From positions 1 through 64,000 of the forward strand of contig DWVR01000001.1 in the NCBI GenBank assembly GCA_019120125.1: a DNA stretch of 64,000 nt, read 5' to 3'. The DNA is from Candidatus Phocaeicola excrementigallinarum (GTDB taxonomy: Bacteria; Bacteroidota; Bacteroidia; Bacteroidales; Bacteroidaceae). The first letter of the stretch is position 1. Each line of letters begins with the position of its first letter. A model generated the notes under the pieces. The model saw nothing but the letters and a program-made list of their open reading frames with translations. It did no database searches and was not told where the DNA came from. Below, one piece after another: positions 1 to 9,618 of the stretch. The position numbers and the translations under genes are program-made.

Positions 1-69
1 GTTAGACGTAAGGGCCGTTTGTATGTTATTAACAAGAAAAATCCTAAGTATAAACAACGTCAAGGATAA
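1..69 (+). CDS. rpmJ: 50S ribosomal protein L36, 3' part
   Basis: The first 22 codons read VRRKGRLYVI...YKQRQG and then TAA, which matches the C-terminal part of bacterial L36, a very small protein of the large ribosomal subunit. The start lies before the window. Its place directly before rpsM is the usual order at the end of the spc/alpha ribosomal gene cluster. It is short and incomplete, but the KNPKYKQRQG ending is typical. Confidence 0.85.
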   Translation, partial: VRRKGRLYVINKKNPKYKQRQG

Positions 70-104
70 TTTATTATTTTTGCAAAAAAAATAATTTGTA
101 GTAT

Positions 105-485
<381 letters not shown>

Positions 486-496
486 TAATTGTTGAT

Positions 497-886
497 ATGG
501 CAAAAAAAACAGTCGCAGCTAAGAAGAGAAATGTAAAGGTTGATGCGAACGGACAACTGCATGTTCATTCATCATTCAACAATATCATTGTTTCTTTGGC
601 AAACAGCGAAGGCCAGATTATTTCATGGTCTTCTGCCGGTAAGATGGGATTTAGAGGTTCTAAGAAGAACACTCCTTATGCAGCCCAGATGGCTGCACAA
701 GATTGCGCTAAAGTAGCGTACGATCTTGGCCTGAGAAAGGTAAAAGCGTATGTGAAGGGTCCTGGGAACGGGCGTGAATCCGCTATCAGAACTGTGCACG
801 GTGCAGGAATTGAGGTTACTGAGATCATTGACGTAACACCATTGCCGCACAACGGTTGTCGTCCTCCTAAAAGAAGAAGAGTATAA
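497..886 (+). CDS. rpsK: 30S ribosomal protein S11
   Basis: S11 is a platform protein of the small subunit near the mRNA exit. The 129-residue product has the family core ([34 protein letters not shown]), the [13 protein letters not shown] loop and the C-terminal [16 protein letters not shown], with normal length. It follows rpsM closely. A 115 bp gap without an obvious promoter separates it from rpsD. In other bacteria S4 represses this operon through its mRNA; the gap could hold such a site, but no structure was identified here. Confidence 0.98.
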   Translation: MAKKTVAAKKRNVKVDANGQLHVHSSFNNIIVSLANSEGQIISWSSAGKMGFRGSKKNTPYAAQMAAQDCAKVAYDLGLRKVKAYVKGPGNGRESAIRTVHGAGIEVTEIIDVTPLPHNGCRPPKRRRV

Positions 887-1001
887 TTTGATAACCTATT
901 CAATGTAACTTGATTTTGTTAATCTCATGGATTGCATTTCCTTTCTGTAATCGCGGCTGCAACAAATTGAGTTCATTATAACAATTTTAATTGGAAATAA
1001 A

Positions 1002-1607
1002 ATGGCTAGATATACTGGACCAAAATCAAAAATTGCCCGTAAATTCGGTGAAGCTATCTTCGGAGCAGATAAAGTTTTGTCTAAGAAAAACTATCCTCCT
1101 GGACAGCATGGAAACTCACGTCGTAGAAAGACATCTGAATATGGTGTCATGTTGGCAGAAAAACAGAAAGCCAAATATACTTACGGCGTACTGGAAAGAC
1201 AATTCCGCAACTTGTTTGAGAAAGCTGCTCGTAAGAACGGTATTACAGGTGAGATCTTGTTGCAGAGCCTTGAATGCCGCCTTGACAACGTAGTGTTCCG
1301 TTTGGGTATTGCACCGACTCGCGCAGCCGCTCGTCAGCTGGTTAGCCACAAGCACATTACAGTAGATGGAAATGTGGTCAATATCGCTTCTTATTCTGTA
1401 AAGCCGGGTCAGTTGGTGGGTGTTCGTGAGAAGTCAAAATCATTGGAAGTCATTTCGAATGCTTTGGCTGGATTCAATCACAGCAAATATCCATGGTTGG
1501 AATGGGATGAGAACTCGAAGACGGGAAAGATGTTGCACATTCCGGAAAGAGCTGACATTCCTGAAAACATAAAAGAACACTTGATCGTTGAATTGTACTC
1601 TAAATAA
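1002..1607 (+). CDS. rpsD: 30S ribosomal protein S4
   Basis: S4 nucleates assembly of the small subunit body by binding 16S rRNA. The 201-residue protein has the N-terminal [19 protein letters not shown] segment, the basic NYPPGQHG motif, and an S4 RNA-binding domain from about residue 90 ([30 protein letters not shown]). It follows rpsK after 115 bp and lies 11 bp before rpoA. An overlapping frame starting 11 bp upstream is only a shadow. Confidence 0.98.
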   Translation: MARYTGPKSKIARKFGEAIFGADKVLSKKNYPPGQHGNSRRRKTSEYGVMLAEKQKAKYTYGVLERQFRNLFEKAARKNGITGEILLQSLECRLDNVVFRLGIAPTRAAARQLVSHKHITVDGNVVNIASYSVKPGQLVGVREKSKSLEVISNALAGFNHSKYPWLEWDENSKTGKMLHIPERADIPENIKEHLIVELYSK

Positions 1608-1618
1608 TAATTAATTTC

Positions 1619-2611
1619 ATGGCGATATTAGCATTTCAAAAACCTGATAAAGTATTAATGTTGGAGGCGGATTCCAAGTTCGGAAGATTCGAATTTCGTC
1701 CGCTGGAGCCCGGTTTCGGTATTACCGTTGGTAATGCTTTACGCCGTATTCTTCTCTCTTCGCTGGAGGGTTATGCCATCAATACGATACGTATTGAGGG
1801 TGTGGAACATGAGTTTGCCACTATTCCGGGTGTGAAGGAGGATGTCACTAACATTATCTTGAATCTGAAACAAGTAAGGTTCAAGCAGATAGTTGAGGAA
1901 TTCGAAAATGAGAAGGTAAGCATTACCGTTGAGAATTCTACTGAATTTAAGGCAGGAGATATTGGTAAGTATTTGACCGGATTTGAAGTGTTAAATCCTG
2001 AATTAGTTATTTGCCATTTAGATTCTAAAGCAACTATGCAGATGGATATTACCATTAACAAAGGTCGCGGTTATGTTCCGGCTGACGAAAACCGGGAATT
2101 CTGCACGGATGTGAACGTAATACCTATCGATTCAATCTATACTCCGATCCGTAATGTCAAGTATTCTGTTGAGAATTATCGTGTCGAGCAGAAAACCGAT
2201 TATGAGAAACTGGTGCTTGAGATTACGACGGATGGTTCCATTCACCCAAAGGAGGCGTTGAAGGAGGCCGCAAAAATCCTTATCTATCACTTTATGCTTT
2301 TCTCAGACGAGAAGATCACTCTTGAGACTTCTGACGCAGACGGTAATGAAGAATTTGATGAGGAGGTTTTGCATATGCGTCAGCTGTTGAAGACCAAGCT
2401 GGTGGATATGGATTTGTCAGTTCGCGCCTTGAACTGTCTGAAGGCTGCTGATGTGGAAACACTCGGTGATTTGGTACAGTTCAATAAGACGGATCTCTTG
2501 AAGTTCCGTAACTTTGGTAAGAAATCGCTCACGGAGCTTGATGATTTGCTCGAGAGTCTGAATCTGTCGTTTGGAACAGATATTTCTAAGTATAAATTAG
2601 ATAAAGAATAA
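1619..2611 (+). CDS. rpoA: DNA-directed RNA polymerase alpha subunit
   Basis: Alpha dimerises to seed assembly of RNA polymerase and its C-terminal domain touches promoter DNA and activators. In this 330-residue protein the N-terminal assembly domain (about 1-230) includes [19 protein letters not shown]. The C-terminal domain (about 255-320) has the helix-hairpin-helix [22 protein letters not shown] short acidic linker ([11 protein letters not shown]) joins the two. Size is typical. It is the penultimate gene of the alpha operon, with rplQ 3 bp downstream. Confidence 0.98.
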   Translation: MAILAFQKPDKVLMLEADSKFGRFEFRPLEPGFGITVGNALRRILLSSLEGYAINTIRIEGVEHEFATIPGVKEDVTNIILNLKQVRFKQIVEEFENEKVSITVENSTEFKAGDIGKYLTGFEVLNPELVICHLDSKATMQMDITINKGRGYVPADENREFCTDVNVIPIDSIYTPIRNVKYSVENYRVEQKTDYEKLVLEITTDGSIHPKEALKEAAKILIYHFMLFSDEKITLETSDADGNEEFDEEVLHMRQLLKTKLVDMDLSVRALNCLKAADVETLGDLVQFNKTDLLKFRNFGKKSLTELDDLLESLNLSFGTDISKYKLDKE

Positions 2612-2614
2612 AAA

Positions 2615-3124
2615 ATGAGACATAATAAGAAATTCAATCATTTGGGTCGTACTGCTTCTCACAGACATGCGATGCTTGCAAACATGGCTTGTTCTTTGAT
2701 TAAGCACAAAAGAATCACTACGACCGTTGCGAAAGCGAAAGCTTTGAAGAAATATGTTGAGCCGCTGATTACTAAGTGTAAGCAAGATACTACAAATTCA
2801 CGTCGTGTTGTGTTCAGCTATTTGCAGGACAAATATGCGGTTACTGAGCTGTTTAAAGAGATCTCTGTAAAGGTGGCAGACCGTCCGGGAGGATATACCC
2901 GCATTATCAAGACCGGTAATCGCTTGGGCGATAATGCTGAAATGTGTTTCATCGAATTGGTTGACTATGATCCGAACATGGCAAAATCAGCCGTGAAGAA
3001 GACCACTCGTACACGTCGTTCTAAGAAATCTTCCGTAGCTTCCGGAGAAGGTCAGACTCCGGCAACTGAAACAGTTGCTGCTTCTGAGGCTCCAGTTGCA
3101 GAGGAAGCTCCGAAAGCTGAATAA
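2615..3124 (+). CDS. rplQ: 50S ribosomal protein L17 with C-terminal extension
   Basis: L17 is a large-subunit protein near the exit tunnel. Residues 1-125 match the family ([44 protein letters not shown]). At 169 residues it is longer than the roughly 120 of many bacteria because of a low-complexity tail: first basic ([13 protein letters not shown]), then rich in Ala, Glu and Thr ([22 protein letters not shown]). Such tails occur in other Bacteroidota L17 proteins as far as I recall; their role is not known to me. It is the last gene of the operon, followed by a terminator 20 bp on. Confidence 0.97.
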   Translation: MRHNKKFNHLGRTASHRHAMLANMACSLIKHKRITTTVAKAKALKKYVEPLITKCKQDTTNSRRVVFSYLQDKYAVTELFKEISVKVADRPGGYTRIIKTGNRLGDNAEMCFIELVDYDPNMAKSAVKKTTRTRRSKKSSVASGEGQTPATETVAASEAPVAEEAPKAE

Positions 3125-3144
3125 TTTTTGTCTAGATATTTTGA

Positions 3145-3180
3145 AAAGGCCGGACACTGTTAAGGTGTTTGGCCTTTTTT
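3145..3180 (+). terminator. Terminator of the alpha operon
   Basis: AAAGGCC and GGCCTTT arms with extra pairing (CAC/GTG) around a short loop are followed by a run of T, 20 bp after the rplQ stop codon. This is a classical intrinsic terminator. Confidence 0.9.
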
Positions 3181-3671
3181 AGGTTTCTAGCACTGAGTAT
3201 ATCTATAGAGAGTTTCGGTAAACAGTATAATGTTAGCGTAAGCATTCGACGAATTACAGGTCCTAACCTTTTATGTAAAGCAATAGCGACTGTCATTATA
3301 AACCTAATAGTTGCAGTCGCTATTATTTTGTTGAACCTATATGTTGCATCCGTTGGCAGTTGCCAGATTCCGCGTTTTGTTTTGTCAATATGCTTTACGG
3401 AAGTTGCAATTTACATTTGTGTGGAAGCAAATTCAAGAGTTCCTCACTTATACAGGACATTTGGAGATGATCTCATTCAATACCTCTAGGATTGATGTCG
3501 TATTGTTCCGAGGCGGGTGTCCGTTTTCCAGACACTTCATCATATTGTTTCATCGCACAGGTTTTCAATTTTGTATATACGTTTCCTGGGCCAGTTCATA
3601 TTCGGCTATCTCCTTATTATTATCAAGGGTCTGTTCAAATGGTGGGAATATATAAGGATTTGTAAGAATAC
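3181..3671. other. Gene-free stretch of about 490 bp
   Basis: Open frames on both strands are short and resemble no family I recognise. On the - strand, pieces such as NKEIAEYELAQETYIQN (ending near 3560) look protein-like but are broken by stops in every frame, so this may be the remnant of a decayed gene. No promoter, repeat or RNA structure was found. Confidence 0.4.
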
Positions 3672-3706
3672 AAAAATCCCTGGCAACATTGTTGTCAGGG
3701 ATTTTT
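3672..3706 (-). terminator. Terminator of the tRNA-Phe gene
   Basis: A near-perfect hairpin (AAAAATCCCTG / CAGGGATTTTT, with a GCAAC/GTTG inner part) lies directly after the 3' end of the tRNA. On the - strand the downstream arm ends in a T run. Confidence 0.85.
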
Positions 3707-3711
3707 GTGAG

Positions 3712-3784
3712 TGGTGCCAACGGGAATCGAACCAGTGACACAAGGATTTTCAGTCCTTTGCTCTACCAACTGAGCTATGGCACC
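3712..3784 (-). tRNA. tRNA-Phe (anticodon GAA)
   Basis: On the - strand a 73-nt cloverleaf reads GGTGCCATAGCTCAGTTGGT at its start. It has acceptor arms GGTGCCA/TGGCACC, the anticodon loop centred on CTGAAAA (GAA), a GGTTCGATTCC T-arm and discriminator A. CCA is not encoded. It has its own promoter at 3801-3830 and a terminator at 3672-3706, so it is transcribed as a single-gene unit. Confidence 0.96.
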
Positions 3785-3800
3785 TTTTGCTTTTGCGTTG

Positions 3801-3830
3801 CAAAGATATGGAAAAAAATCAAGTCACAAA
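3801..3830 (-). promoter_or_regulatory. Bacteroidota promoter of tRNA-Phe
   Basis: Read on the - strand: -33 TTTG (3827-3830) and -7 TAtcTTTG (3801-3808), spaced 18 bp. The predicted start lies about 10 nt before the mature tRNA. Confidence 0.8.
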
Positions 3831-3921
3831 AAGAATCCGGATTTTTTTTACAGGAAATATTTTTCAGCCAATCTCATAAATTATAAATCTCACAAATATG
3901 AATAAAAAAACGGGGGAAAAT

Positions 3922-3952
3922 TTTGGCGTTGTCAAAATTATGGTTACCTTTG
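3922..3952 (+). promoter_or_regulatory. Bacteroidota promoter of tRNA-Pro
   Basis: -33 TTTG (3922-3925) and -7 TAccTTTG (3945-3952), spaced 19 bp, match the consensus exactly. They lie 28 bp before the tRNA-Pro 5' end. Confidence 0.85.
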
Positions 3953-3980
3953 CACCGCAATCGGGAAATAAGTTTGCAAT

Positions 3981-4053
3981 CGGAATGTAGCGCAGTTGGT
4001 AGCGCACTACGTTCGGGACGTAGGGGTCGGGCGTTCGAGTCGCCTCATTCCGA
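3981..4053 (+). tRNA. tRNA-Pro (anticodon CGG)
   Basis: A 73-nt cloverleaf with acceptor arms CGGAATG/CATTCCG, a D-arm GCGCAGTTGGTAGCGC, an anticodon stem CTACG/CGTAG around the loop TTCGGGA (anticodon CGG), a GCGTTCGAGTCGC T-arm and discriminator A. CCA is not encoded. It has its own promoter and terminator. Confidence 0.96.
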
Positions 4054-4054
4054 C

Positions 4055-4090
4055 AAAACGGCAATTGATTCGTTCAGTTGCCGTTTTTGT
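4055..4090 (+). terminator. Terminator of tRNA-Pro
   Basis: A perfect 10-bp stem AAAACGGCAA / TTGCCGTTTT with a 13-nt loop and T run starts 2 nt after the tRNA. Confidence 0.9.
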
Positions 4091-4130
4091 TTGTCTGCTT
4101 CTTCCCCTTAAATGAATTTTCTGCTATTTT

Positions 4131-4161
4131 TTTGTAGTGCAGCAGATTATTTATATCTTTG
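4131..4161 (+). promoter_or_regulatory. Promoter of the rimP-nusA-infB operon
   Basis: -33 TTTG (4131-4134) and -7 TAtcTTTG (4154-4161) are separated by 19 bp, an exact consensus match. The start would fall near 4168, leaving a leader of about 55 nt before rimP. Confidence 0.8.
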
Positions 4162-4182
4162 TCAGCGAATGGATGAAGGGTG

Positions 4183-4204
4183 GGGGCGTCAGGCTCCTTT
4201 TTTT
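4183..4204 (+). terminator. Possible attenuator in the rimP leader
   Basis: GGGGC (4183-4187), a 5-nt loop and GCTCC (4193-4197) can form a 5-bp hairpin with one G-U pair, followed at once by seven T (4198-4204). It sits between the predicted start site and the rimP ATG, so it could terminate early transcripts. The stem is short; function is inferred. Confidence 0.45.
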
Positions 4205-4222
4205 ATTCTTAATAGTTAATGC

Positions 4223-4690
4223 ATGGTAGATAAAGATTTAGTAACTCGGATAGTGAGCGAATGGCTGGAAGATAAAGAGTATTTTCTGGTCGATCTTACT
4301 GTTAGTCCAGATGACAAGATTGTAGTGGAGATTGATCATGCCGATGGTGTATGGATAGACGATTGTGTGTCGTTGAGTCAATATATCGAGTCCAGACTCA
4401 ATCGTGATGAGGAGGATTACGAGCTGGAGGTGGGCTCGGCCGGTATCGGTCAACCGTTTAAAGTATTGAAACAATATCTCATTCATATTGGAAGTGAAGT
4501 GGAGGTAATGGACAAGAGTGGAAAAAAGTGGATCGGAACCCTTTCTGCCGCAAATGAGGATGACTTTACCATTGAAGTGGAGATGAAGGTAAAGCCGGAA
4601 GGGGCAAAACGTCCGAAACTGGTGAAGCAGGAACTTACATTCACGTACAATGATATAAAATATACCAAATACTTAATTAGCTTTAAATAA
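4223..4690 (+). CDS. rimP: Ribosome maturation factor RimP
   Basis: RimP helps late assembly of the 30S subunit. The 155-residue product shows the family pattern: an N-terminal alpha/beta domain with VEIDHADGVWIDDCVSLSQ, then ELEVGSAGIGQPFKVLKQY (equivalent to the EVSSPGxxRPL region, here with SAG in place of SPG), and a small C-terminal beta domain. Identity rests mainly on this pattern and the classical rimP-nusA-infB order. nusA starts 2 bp after the stop, so they are co-transcribed. Confidence 0.92.
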   Translation: MVDKDLVTRIVSEWLEDKEYFLVDLTVSPDDKIVVEIDHADGVWIDDCVSLSQYIESRLNRDEEDYELEVGSAGIGQPFKVLKQYLIHIGSEVEVMDKSGKKWIGTLSAANEDDFTIEVEMKVKPEGAKRPKLVKQELTFTYNDIKYTKYLISFK

Positions 4691-4692
4691 TT

Positions 4693-5952
4693 ATGGCCAA
4701 AAAAGAAGAAACCGTGAGTTTGATTGACTCATTTTCTGAATTCAAGGAATTAAAGAATATCGATCGCACCACAATGGTGAGCGTACTTGAAGAGTCTTTC
4801 CGCAGTGTGATTGCAAAGATGTTTGGTACGGATGAGAATTATGATGTGATTGTGAATCCGGATAAAGGGGATTTTGAGATCTGGAGGAATCGTGAAGTGG
4901 TTGCCGATGACCAGTTGACAAACCCGAATATGCAGATATCACTGACGGAGGCCCGTAAAATAGACGCTTCGTATGAGGTGGGTGAAGAGGTAACGGATGA
5001 GGTGATTTTTGAGAAGTTCGGTCGCCGTGCCATCTTGAATCTCCGTCAGACTTTGGCGTCAAAAATTCTGGAACTTGAAAAGGATAGTCTGTATAATAAA
5101 TATATCGATAAGGTAGGAACCATTATCAGTGCCGAAGTTTATCAGATCTGGAAAAAGGAGATTTTACTTCTGGATGATGAAGGTAATGAACTGCTGCTTC
5201 CGAAAACAGAACAGATACCGAGTGATTTTTACCGTAAAGGTGAGACGGTACGTGCAGTGGTTGCTCGTGTGGACAACAAGAACAATAATCCTAAGATTAT
5301 ATTGAGCCGTACATCGCCGGTTTTCTTGCAGCGCTTGTTTGAGCAGGAAGTGCCGGAAATTAATGATGGGTTAATTACTATTAAGAAGATTGCCCGTATT
5401 CCTGGTGAAAGAGCCAAGATTGCCGTTGAGTCGTATGATGAACGTATTGATCCTGTGGGAGCATGTGTGGGTGTAAAAGGCTCTCGTATACATGGTATTG
5501 TGCGTGAATTGCGTAATGAGAACATAGATGTTATCAATTATACTTCCAATATTCAACTTTTCATTCAACGTGCATTGAGTCCTGCAAAAATCTCATCAAT
5601 TCAGATGCATGAGGAAGAAAAGAAGGCAGAAGTATATCTCAAGCCGGAAGAGGTTTCTTTGGCTATTGGAAAGGGAGGATTGAATATCAAGTTGGCAAGT
5701 ATGCTGACCGAATATACCATCGATGTATATCGTGAGGTAAGTGATGAGGCTGTTGATGACGAGGACATCTATTTGGATGAGTTTAAGGATGAAATTGATG
5801 AATGGGTGATCAATGCGATTAAAGGGATAGGATTGGATACGGCAAAGGCTGTCCTGAACGCGCCGCGTGAGATGTTGATTGAACAGGCTGATTTAGAAGA
5901 GAATACGGTTGATGATGTGATAAAAGTGTTAAAAGCAGAGTTTGAAAAATAA
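4693..5952 (+). CDS. nusA: Transcription termination/antitermination factor NusA
   Basis: NusA binds RNA polymerase and nascent RNA and controls pausing, termination and antitermination. The 419-residue protein has an N-terminal polymerase-binding domain (1-125), an S1 domain (about 135-200, VGTIISAEVYQIWKKEILLL, ..AVVARVDNKN) and two KH domains (about 225-350, with VGVKGSRIHGIVRELRNENI and LAIGKGGLNIKLAS). A short helix-hairpin-helix-like C-terminus follows (IKGIGLDTAKAVLN). The acidic repeats of enterobacterial NusA are absent. It stands between rimP and infB. Confidence 0.97.
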   Translation: MAKKEETVSLIDSFSEFKELKNIDRTTMVSVLEESFRSVIAKMFGTDENYDVIVNPDKGDFEIWRNREVVADDQLTNPNMQISLTEARKIDASYEVGEEVTDEVIFEKFGRRAILNLRQTLASKILELEKDSLYNKYIDKVGTIISAEVYQIWKKEILLLDDEGNELLLPKTEQIPSDFYRKGETVRAVVARVDNKNNNPKIILSRTSPVFLQRLFEQEVPEINDGLITIKKIARIPGERAKIAVESYDERIDPVGACVGVKGSRIHGIVRELRNENIDVINYTSNIQLFIQRALSPAKISSIQMHEEEKKAEVYLKPEEVSLAIGKGGLNIKLASMLTEYTIDVYREVSDEAVDDEDIYLDEFKDEIDEWVINAIKGIGLDTAKAVLNAPREMLIEQADLEENTVDDVIKVLKAEFEK

Positions 5953-6043
5953 TTTGTTGTTTGCGCTCTGAGTGTGGCTCGGGGCAAGAGACTTGTCGGG
6001 TGAGCAACTGGATATATTCGGACTCTATTAAAAATTTTTGTAT

Positions 6044-8983
6044 ATGGCCATAAGATTGAATAAAGTTACAAGAGATTTAAATGTGGGAATTTCTACGGTT
6101 GTGGACTTTTTGCAGAAAAAAGGCTACGAGGTGGAGGCGAATCCCAACACGAGAATTACTGAGGAACAATATGACGCGCTTGTCAAGGAGTTCAGAAAAG
6201 ATAAAGATTTGAAAATAGAGTCTGAGAAAAAAATCCAGGGGCGGCAAAACAAGGATCGCAACAAGGCTTCTGTTTCTATTGAAGATATTCGTCCGGATTT
6301 GAAAAAGACGGAGGAGATCCAGACAATCGTATCTGAGGATTATCGGCCGAAAGTGAAGACCGTAGGTAAGATTAATCTGGATGAATATAACAGGAAGGGA
6401 ACAAAGCCAGCTCCTGCTGATACTGGAAAGGCTTTACAGCAAGTTGAGGTAATGCCTGTTCCAGATAAAAAGGAGGAACAGTCTGAAACGGTTGTCTCGT
6501 CAGACGTACAGTCTGACTCGGGTGTGGGGAAATCACAGGCGGCCGATGACAAGAAAGAACAGGGACAATCGGAAAAACCAGAGAGAGAATTGAATACAGA
6601 ACAGATGGAAGAACGAAAAGATACGCCACTTGAAACAAACTCCGTTGTCGTGGAGCATAAAGAAGACGGAATATTCAAAATCCGTCCTACTGAGTTCAAG
6701 TCCAAGATTAATGTGGTGGGACAAATTGACCTTGCCGCGTTGAATCAGTCTACGCGTCCCAAAAAGAAATCGAAGGAGGAAAAAAGGAAGGAACGTGAAG
6801 AAAAGGATAAGCAGCGTCTGGAACAGCGTAAACAGATGAAAGATGCCATTATTAAGGAAATCCGGAAGAATGAGGATAAGACAGACCGGTTGTCTGCGGA
6901 GGAGAATGGTTCGAAAAAGAAAAAACGTAACCGCATCAATAAGGAACGGGTGGATATTTCCAATGTGGCAATTAATGGTACGGTCTCCAGAAATGAGAAG
7001 CCTGCCAGAGGCAATAACAATGCAGGGCAGGGAGGCAAACATAACAAGGACCGCTTCAAGAAACCTGTTGTCAAGCAAGAGGTAAGTGATGAAGATGTGG
7101 CAAAGCAGGTAAAGGAAACTTTGGCACGCCTTACAAATAAAGGTAAGAACAAAGCGGCAAAGTACCGTAAGGAAAAGCGTGAGAATATTCAGAACCGCCA
7201 GCTGGAGCAGGAGGAACTGGAACAGGAAGAAAGCAAGGTGCTGAAACTGACAGAGTTCGTGACAGCCAACGAGCTGGCAAGCATGATGAATGTGCCTGTT
7301 ACTCAGGTTATATCCACATGTATGAGCGTTGGCATTATGGTTTCCATAAACCAGCGTCTTGATGCGGAGACAATCAATCTGGTGGCTGAGGAGTTCGGAT
7401 TCAAGACGGAATATGTCAGTGCTGATGTGGCTCAGGCGGTGGAAGAGGAAGCTGATGCGGAAGAGGATCTGGTTCCACGTCCACCTATCGTAACGGTGAT
7501 GGGGCATGTGGACCATGGTAAGACTTCGTTGCTTGACTATATCCGTAAAGCCAATGTGATTGCAGGAGAAGCCGGGGGAATTACGCAGCATATCGGCGCT
7601 TATAACGTGCAATTGGAAGATGGAAGACACATAACGTTCCTCGACACTCCGGGACACGAAGCGTTTACTGCGATGCGAGCCCGTGGTGCAAAGGTGACAG
7701 ATGTGGCCATTATTATTGTGGCGGCGGATGACAATGTGATGCCTCAGACAAAGGAGGCTATCAATCATGCAATGGCGGCTGGTGTGCCTATTGTCTTTGC
7801 GGTCAATAAGATTGATAAGCCGAATGCGAATCCGGACAAGATTAAGGAGGAGCTGGCCAACATGAACTTTCTGGTGGAAGAATGGGGTGGCAAATACCAG
7901 TCACAGGATATTTCCGCAAAGAAAGGAATTGGTGTCAATGAGTTGTTGGAGAAGGTATTGCTCGAGGCGGAAATGCTTGACTTGAAAGCAAATCCGAACA
8001 GAAAGGCTACGGGATCTATAATAGAGTCTTCATTGGATAGAGGACGTGGTTATGTGGCTACCTTATTGGTTTCCAACGGAACTCTTCATGTCGGAGACAT
8101 CGTGTTGGCAGGAACTTCATATGGAAAGGTGAAAGCCATGTTCAATGAGCGCAACCAACGTATGAAACAGGCGGGTCCTTCAGAACCTGTGTTGATTCTG
8201 GGATTGAACGGAGCGCCTGCAGCGGGTGATACTTTCCATGTGTTTGAGTCTGAGCAGGAGGCTCGTGAAATCGCCAATAAGCGTGAGCAGCTGCAGCGTG
8301 AACAGGGTTTGCGTACACAGAAGATGCTGACGCTTGATGAGGTAGGACGTCGTTTGGCTTTGGGAGACTTCCATGAATTGAATGTAATCGTGAAAGGTGA
8401 CGTGGACGGTTCTGTGGAAGCATTGAGCGATTCGTTGATCAAATTGTCCACTGAGCAGATTCAGGTGAATGTCATTCATAAGGGAGTCGGACAGATTTCG
8501 GAGTCGGATGTTTCTTTGGCTGCCGCTTCAAATGCGATTATTGTCGGTTTCCAGGTACGTCCTTCCAATAACGCCGCCAAGCTTGCAGAGCAGGAAGGTG
8601 TGGATATCCGTAAATATTCTGTCATTTATGATGCTATTGAAGAAGTGAAGTCTGCAATGGAAGGCATGCTGGCTCCAACATTGAAGGAGCAGGTAACGGC
8701 AACCATTGAGGTGCTCGAAGTATTCAATATCAGTAAGGTCGGAATGGTTGCGGGAGCTATGGTGAAGACCGGAAAGGTGAAACGTACCGACAAGGCACGT
8801 ATTATTCGCGACGGTATTGTGGTTTATACCGGAGGCATCAATGCTTTGAAACGCTTTAAGGATGATGTGAAGGAGGTCGGTACAAATTTTGAGTGTGGTA
8901 TCAGTCTTACCAATTGTAATGATTTGAAGGTAGGCGATGTGATAGAGACATACGAAGAAGTGGAAGTAAAACAGACGCTCTGA
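6044..8983 (+). CDS. infB: Translation initiation factor IF-2
   Basis: IF-2 is the GTPase that brings fMet-tRNA to the 30S subunit and promotes subunit joining. From the ATG at 6044 the protein has 979 residues; a TTG two codons earlier is also open, but [14 protein letters not shown] is the conserved start. An N-terminal IF2_N domain (1-50) is followed by a long charged linker (about 65-400, rich in Lys, Glu, Arg), a second IF2_N module, and the G domain with GHVDHGKT at about 487, DTPGHEAF and NKID. Domains II-IV follow. The linker length is typical of Bacteroidota. Confidence 0.98.
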   Translation: MAIRLNKVTRDLNVGISTVVDFLQKKGYEVEANPNTRITEEQYDALVKEFRKDKDLKIESEKKIQGRQNKDRNKASVSIEDIRPDLKKTEEIQTIVSEDYRPKVKTVGKINLDEYNRKGTKPAPADTGKALQQVEVMPVPDKKEEQSETVVSSDVQSDSGVGKSQAADDKKEQGQSEKPERELNTEQMEERKDTPLETNSVVVEHKEDGIFKIRPTEFKSKINVVGQIDLAALNQSTRPKKKSKEEKRKEREEKDKQRLEQRKQMKDAIIKEIRKNEDKTDRLSAEENGSKKKKRNRINKERVDISNVAINGTVSRNEKPARGNNNAGQGGKHNKDRFKKPVVKQEVSDEDVAKQVKETLARLTNKGKNKAAKYRKEKRENIQNRQLEQEELEQEESKVLKLTEFVTANELASMMNVPVTQVISTCMSVGIMVSINQRLDAETINLVAEEFGFKTEYVSADVAQAVEEEADAEEDLVPRPPIVTVMGHVDHGKTSLLDYIRKANVIAGEAGGITQHIGAYNVQLEDGRHITFLDTPGHEAFTAMRARGAKVTDVAIIIVAADDNVMPQTKEAINHAMAAGVPIVFAVNKIDKPNANPDKIKEELANMNFLVEEWGGKYQSQDISAKKGIGVNELLEKVLLEAEMLDLKANPNRKATGSIIESSLDRGRGYVATLLVSNGTLHVGDIVLAGTSYGKVKAMFNERNQRMKQAGPSEPVLILGLNGAPAAGDTFHVFESEQEAREIANKREQLQREQGLRTQKMLTLDEVGRRLALGDFHELNVIVKGDVDGSVEALSDSLIKLSTEQIQVNVIHKGVGQISESDVSLAAASNAIIVGFQVRPSNNAAKLAEQEGVDIRKYSVIYDAIEEVKSAMEGMLAPTLKEQVTATIEVLEVFNISKVGMVAGAMVKTGKVKRTDKARIIRDGIVVYTGGINALKRFKDDVKEVGTNFECGISLTNCNDLKVGDVIETYEEVEVKQTL

Positions 8984-9017
8984 TTTGTCCGTATTAGATA
9001 TTGATTGTTTAAATAGA

Positions 9018-9079
9018 AAGTGCAGGTTACATCGGCTTCACAGTTGCTTGATTCAGTGTGGTTTGTGTAATCTGCACTT
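9018..9079 (+). promoter_or_regulatory. Long inverted repeat between infB and cvpA
   Basis: AAGTGCAGGTTACA (9018-9031) pairs with TGTAATCTGCACTT (9066-9079), giving a 14-bp stem with one G-U pair and a 34-nt loop. It ends 14 nt before the cvpA start. No T run follows, so it is not a usual terminator. It could affect stability or translation of the cvpA-suf part of the message. Confidence 0.55.
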
Positions 9080-9093
9080 ATTGCTTTTAATCT

Positions 9094-9606
9094 ATGGATT
9101 CGTTGGATTGGATTATACTGGTCATTTTAGGCGCAGGTGCTGTGCTTGGTTTCCTGAAAGGTTTTTTCAAGCAGTTGGCTTCACTGGCCGGCTTGATTGG
9201 GGGACTGTTTGTGGCACGTGCCTTGTTTGTCCGTGTGGGCGAACAGATGGCTGAGACTGTCGGGACCTCGGTGACTTTCGCGCAAATCCTTTCTTTTTTC
9301 CTTATTTGGCTTTTAGTTCCGATATTGTTGTCTCTACTTGCGTCTGTGATTACGAGAGTGATGGATGCCGTACATTTAGGGATTGTCAACCGTTTTTTTG
9401 GCGCGTGTCTGGGACTCGTGAAATTTGCCCTGTTTCTTAGCCTGGCGATTCATTTTATCGAATTTGCCGATTCTAAAGACAGTTTGATTCATGAAACTAC
9501 AAAGCACAGTTCTTTGTTATATTATCCGCTGGCGGAACTTTCAGAAGCGTTTTATCCTGTCGTTCGGGAAGCGACTCTGGATTTGATGAAAACAACAGAT
9601 TTATAA
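9094..9606 (+). CDS. cvpA: CvpA family inner-membrane protein
   Basis: The 170-residue protein has about four hydrophobic segments (DWIILVILGAGAVLGFLKGF, ..LAGLIGGLFVARALF, ILSFFLIWLLVPILLSLLASV, ..FGACLGLVKFALFLSLAI) and the GFLKGFFKQLASLAGLIGG signature of the CvpA/colicin V production family. In E. coli the family is needed for colicin V export; its wider role is unclear. It follows infB after 110 bp and precedes sufB by 12 bp, so it probably belongs to the suf transcript. Confidence 0.85.
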   Translation: MDSLDWIILVILGAGAVLGFLKGFFKQLASLAGLIGGLFVARALFVRVGEQMAETVGTSVTFAQILSFFLIWLLVPILLSLLASVITRVMDAVHLGIVNRFFGACLGLVKFALFLSLAIHFIEFADSKDSLIHETTKHSSLLYYPLAELSEAFYPVVREATLDLMKTTDL

Positions 9607-9618
9607 TATATATAAGAT

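Noticed and set aside
3181-3671. Possible integration scar beside tRNA-Phe
   Set aside because: Protein-like fragments exist on the - strand, but no tRNA 3'-end duplication, integrase motif or direct repeat could be found.
6533-7768. 411-codon open frame on the - strand
   Set aside because: Antisense to the charged linker and G domain of IF-2; Phe/Leu/His-rich pattern is typical of a shadow.
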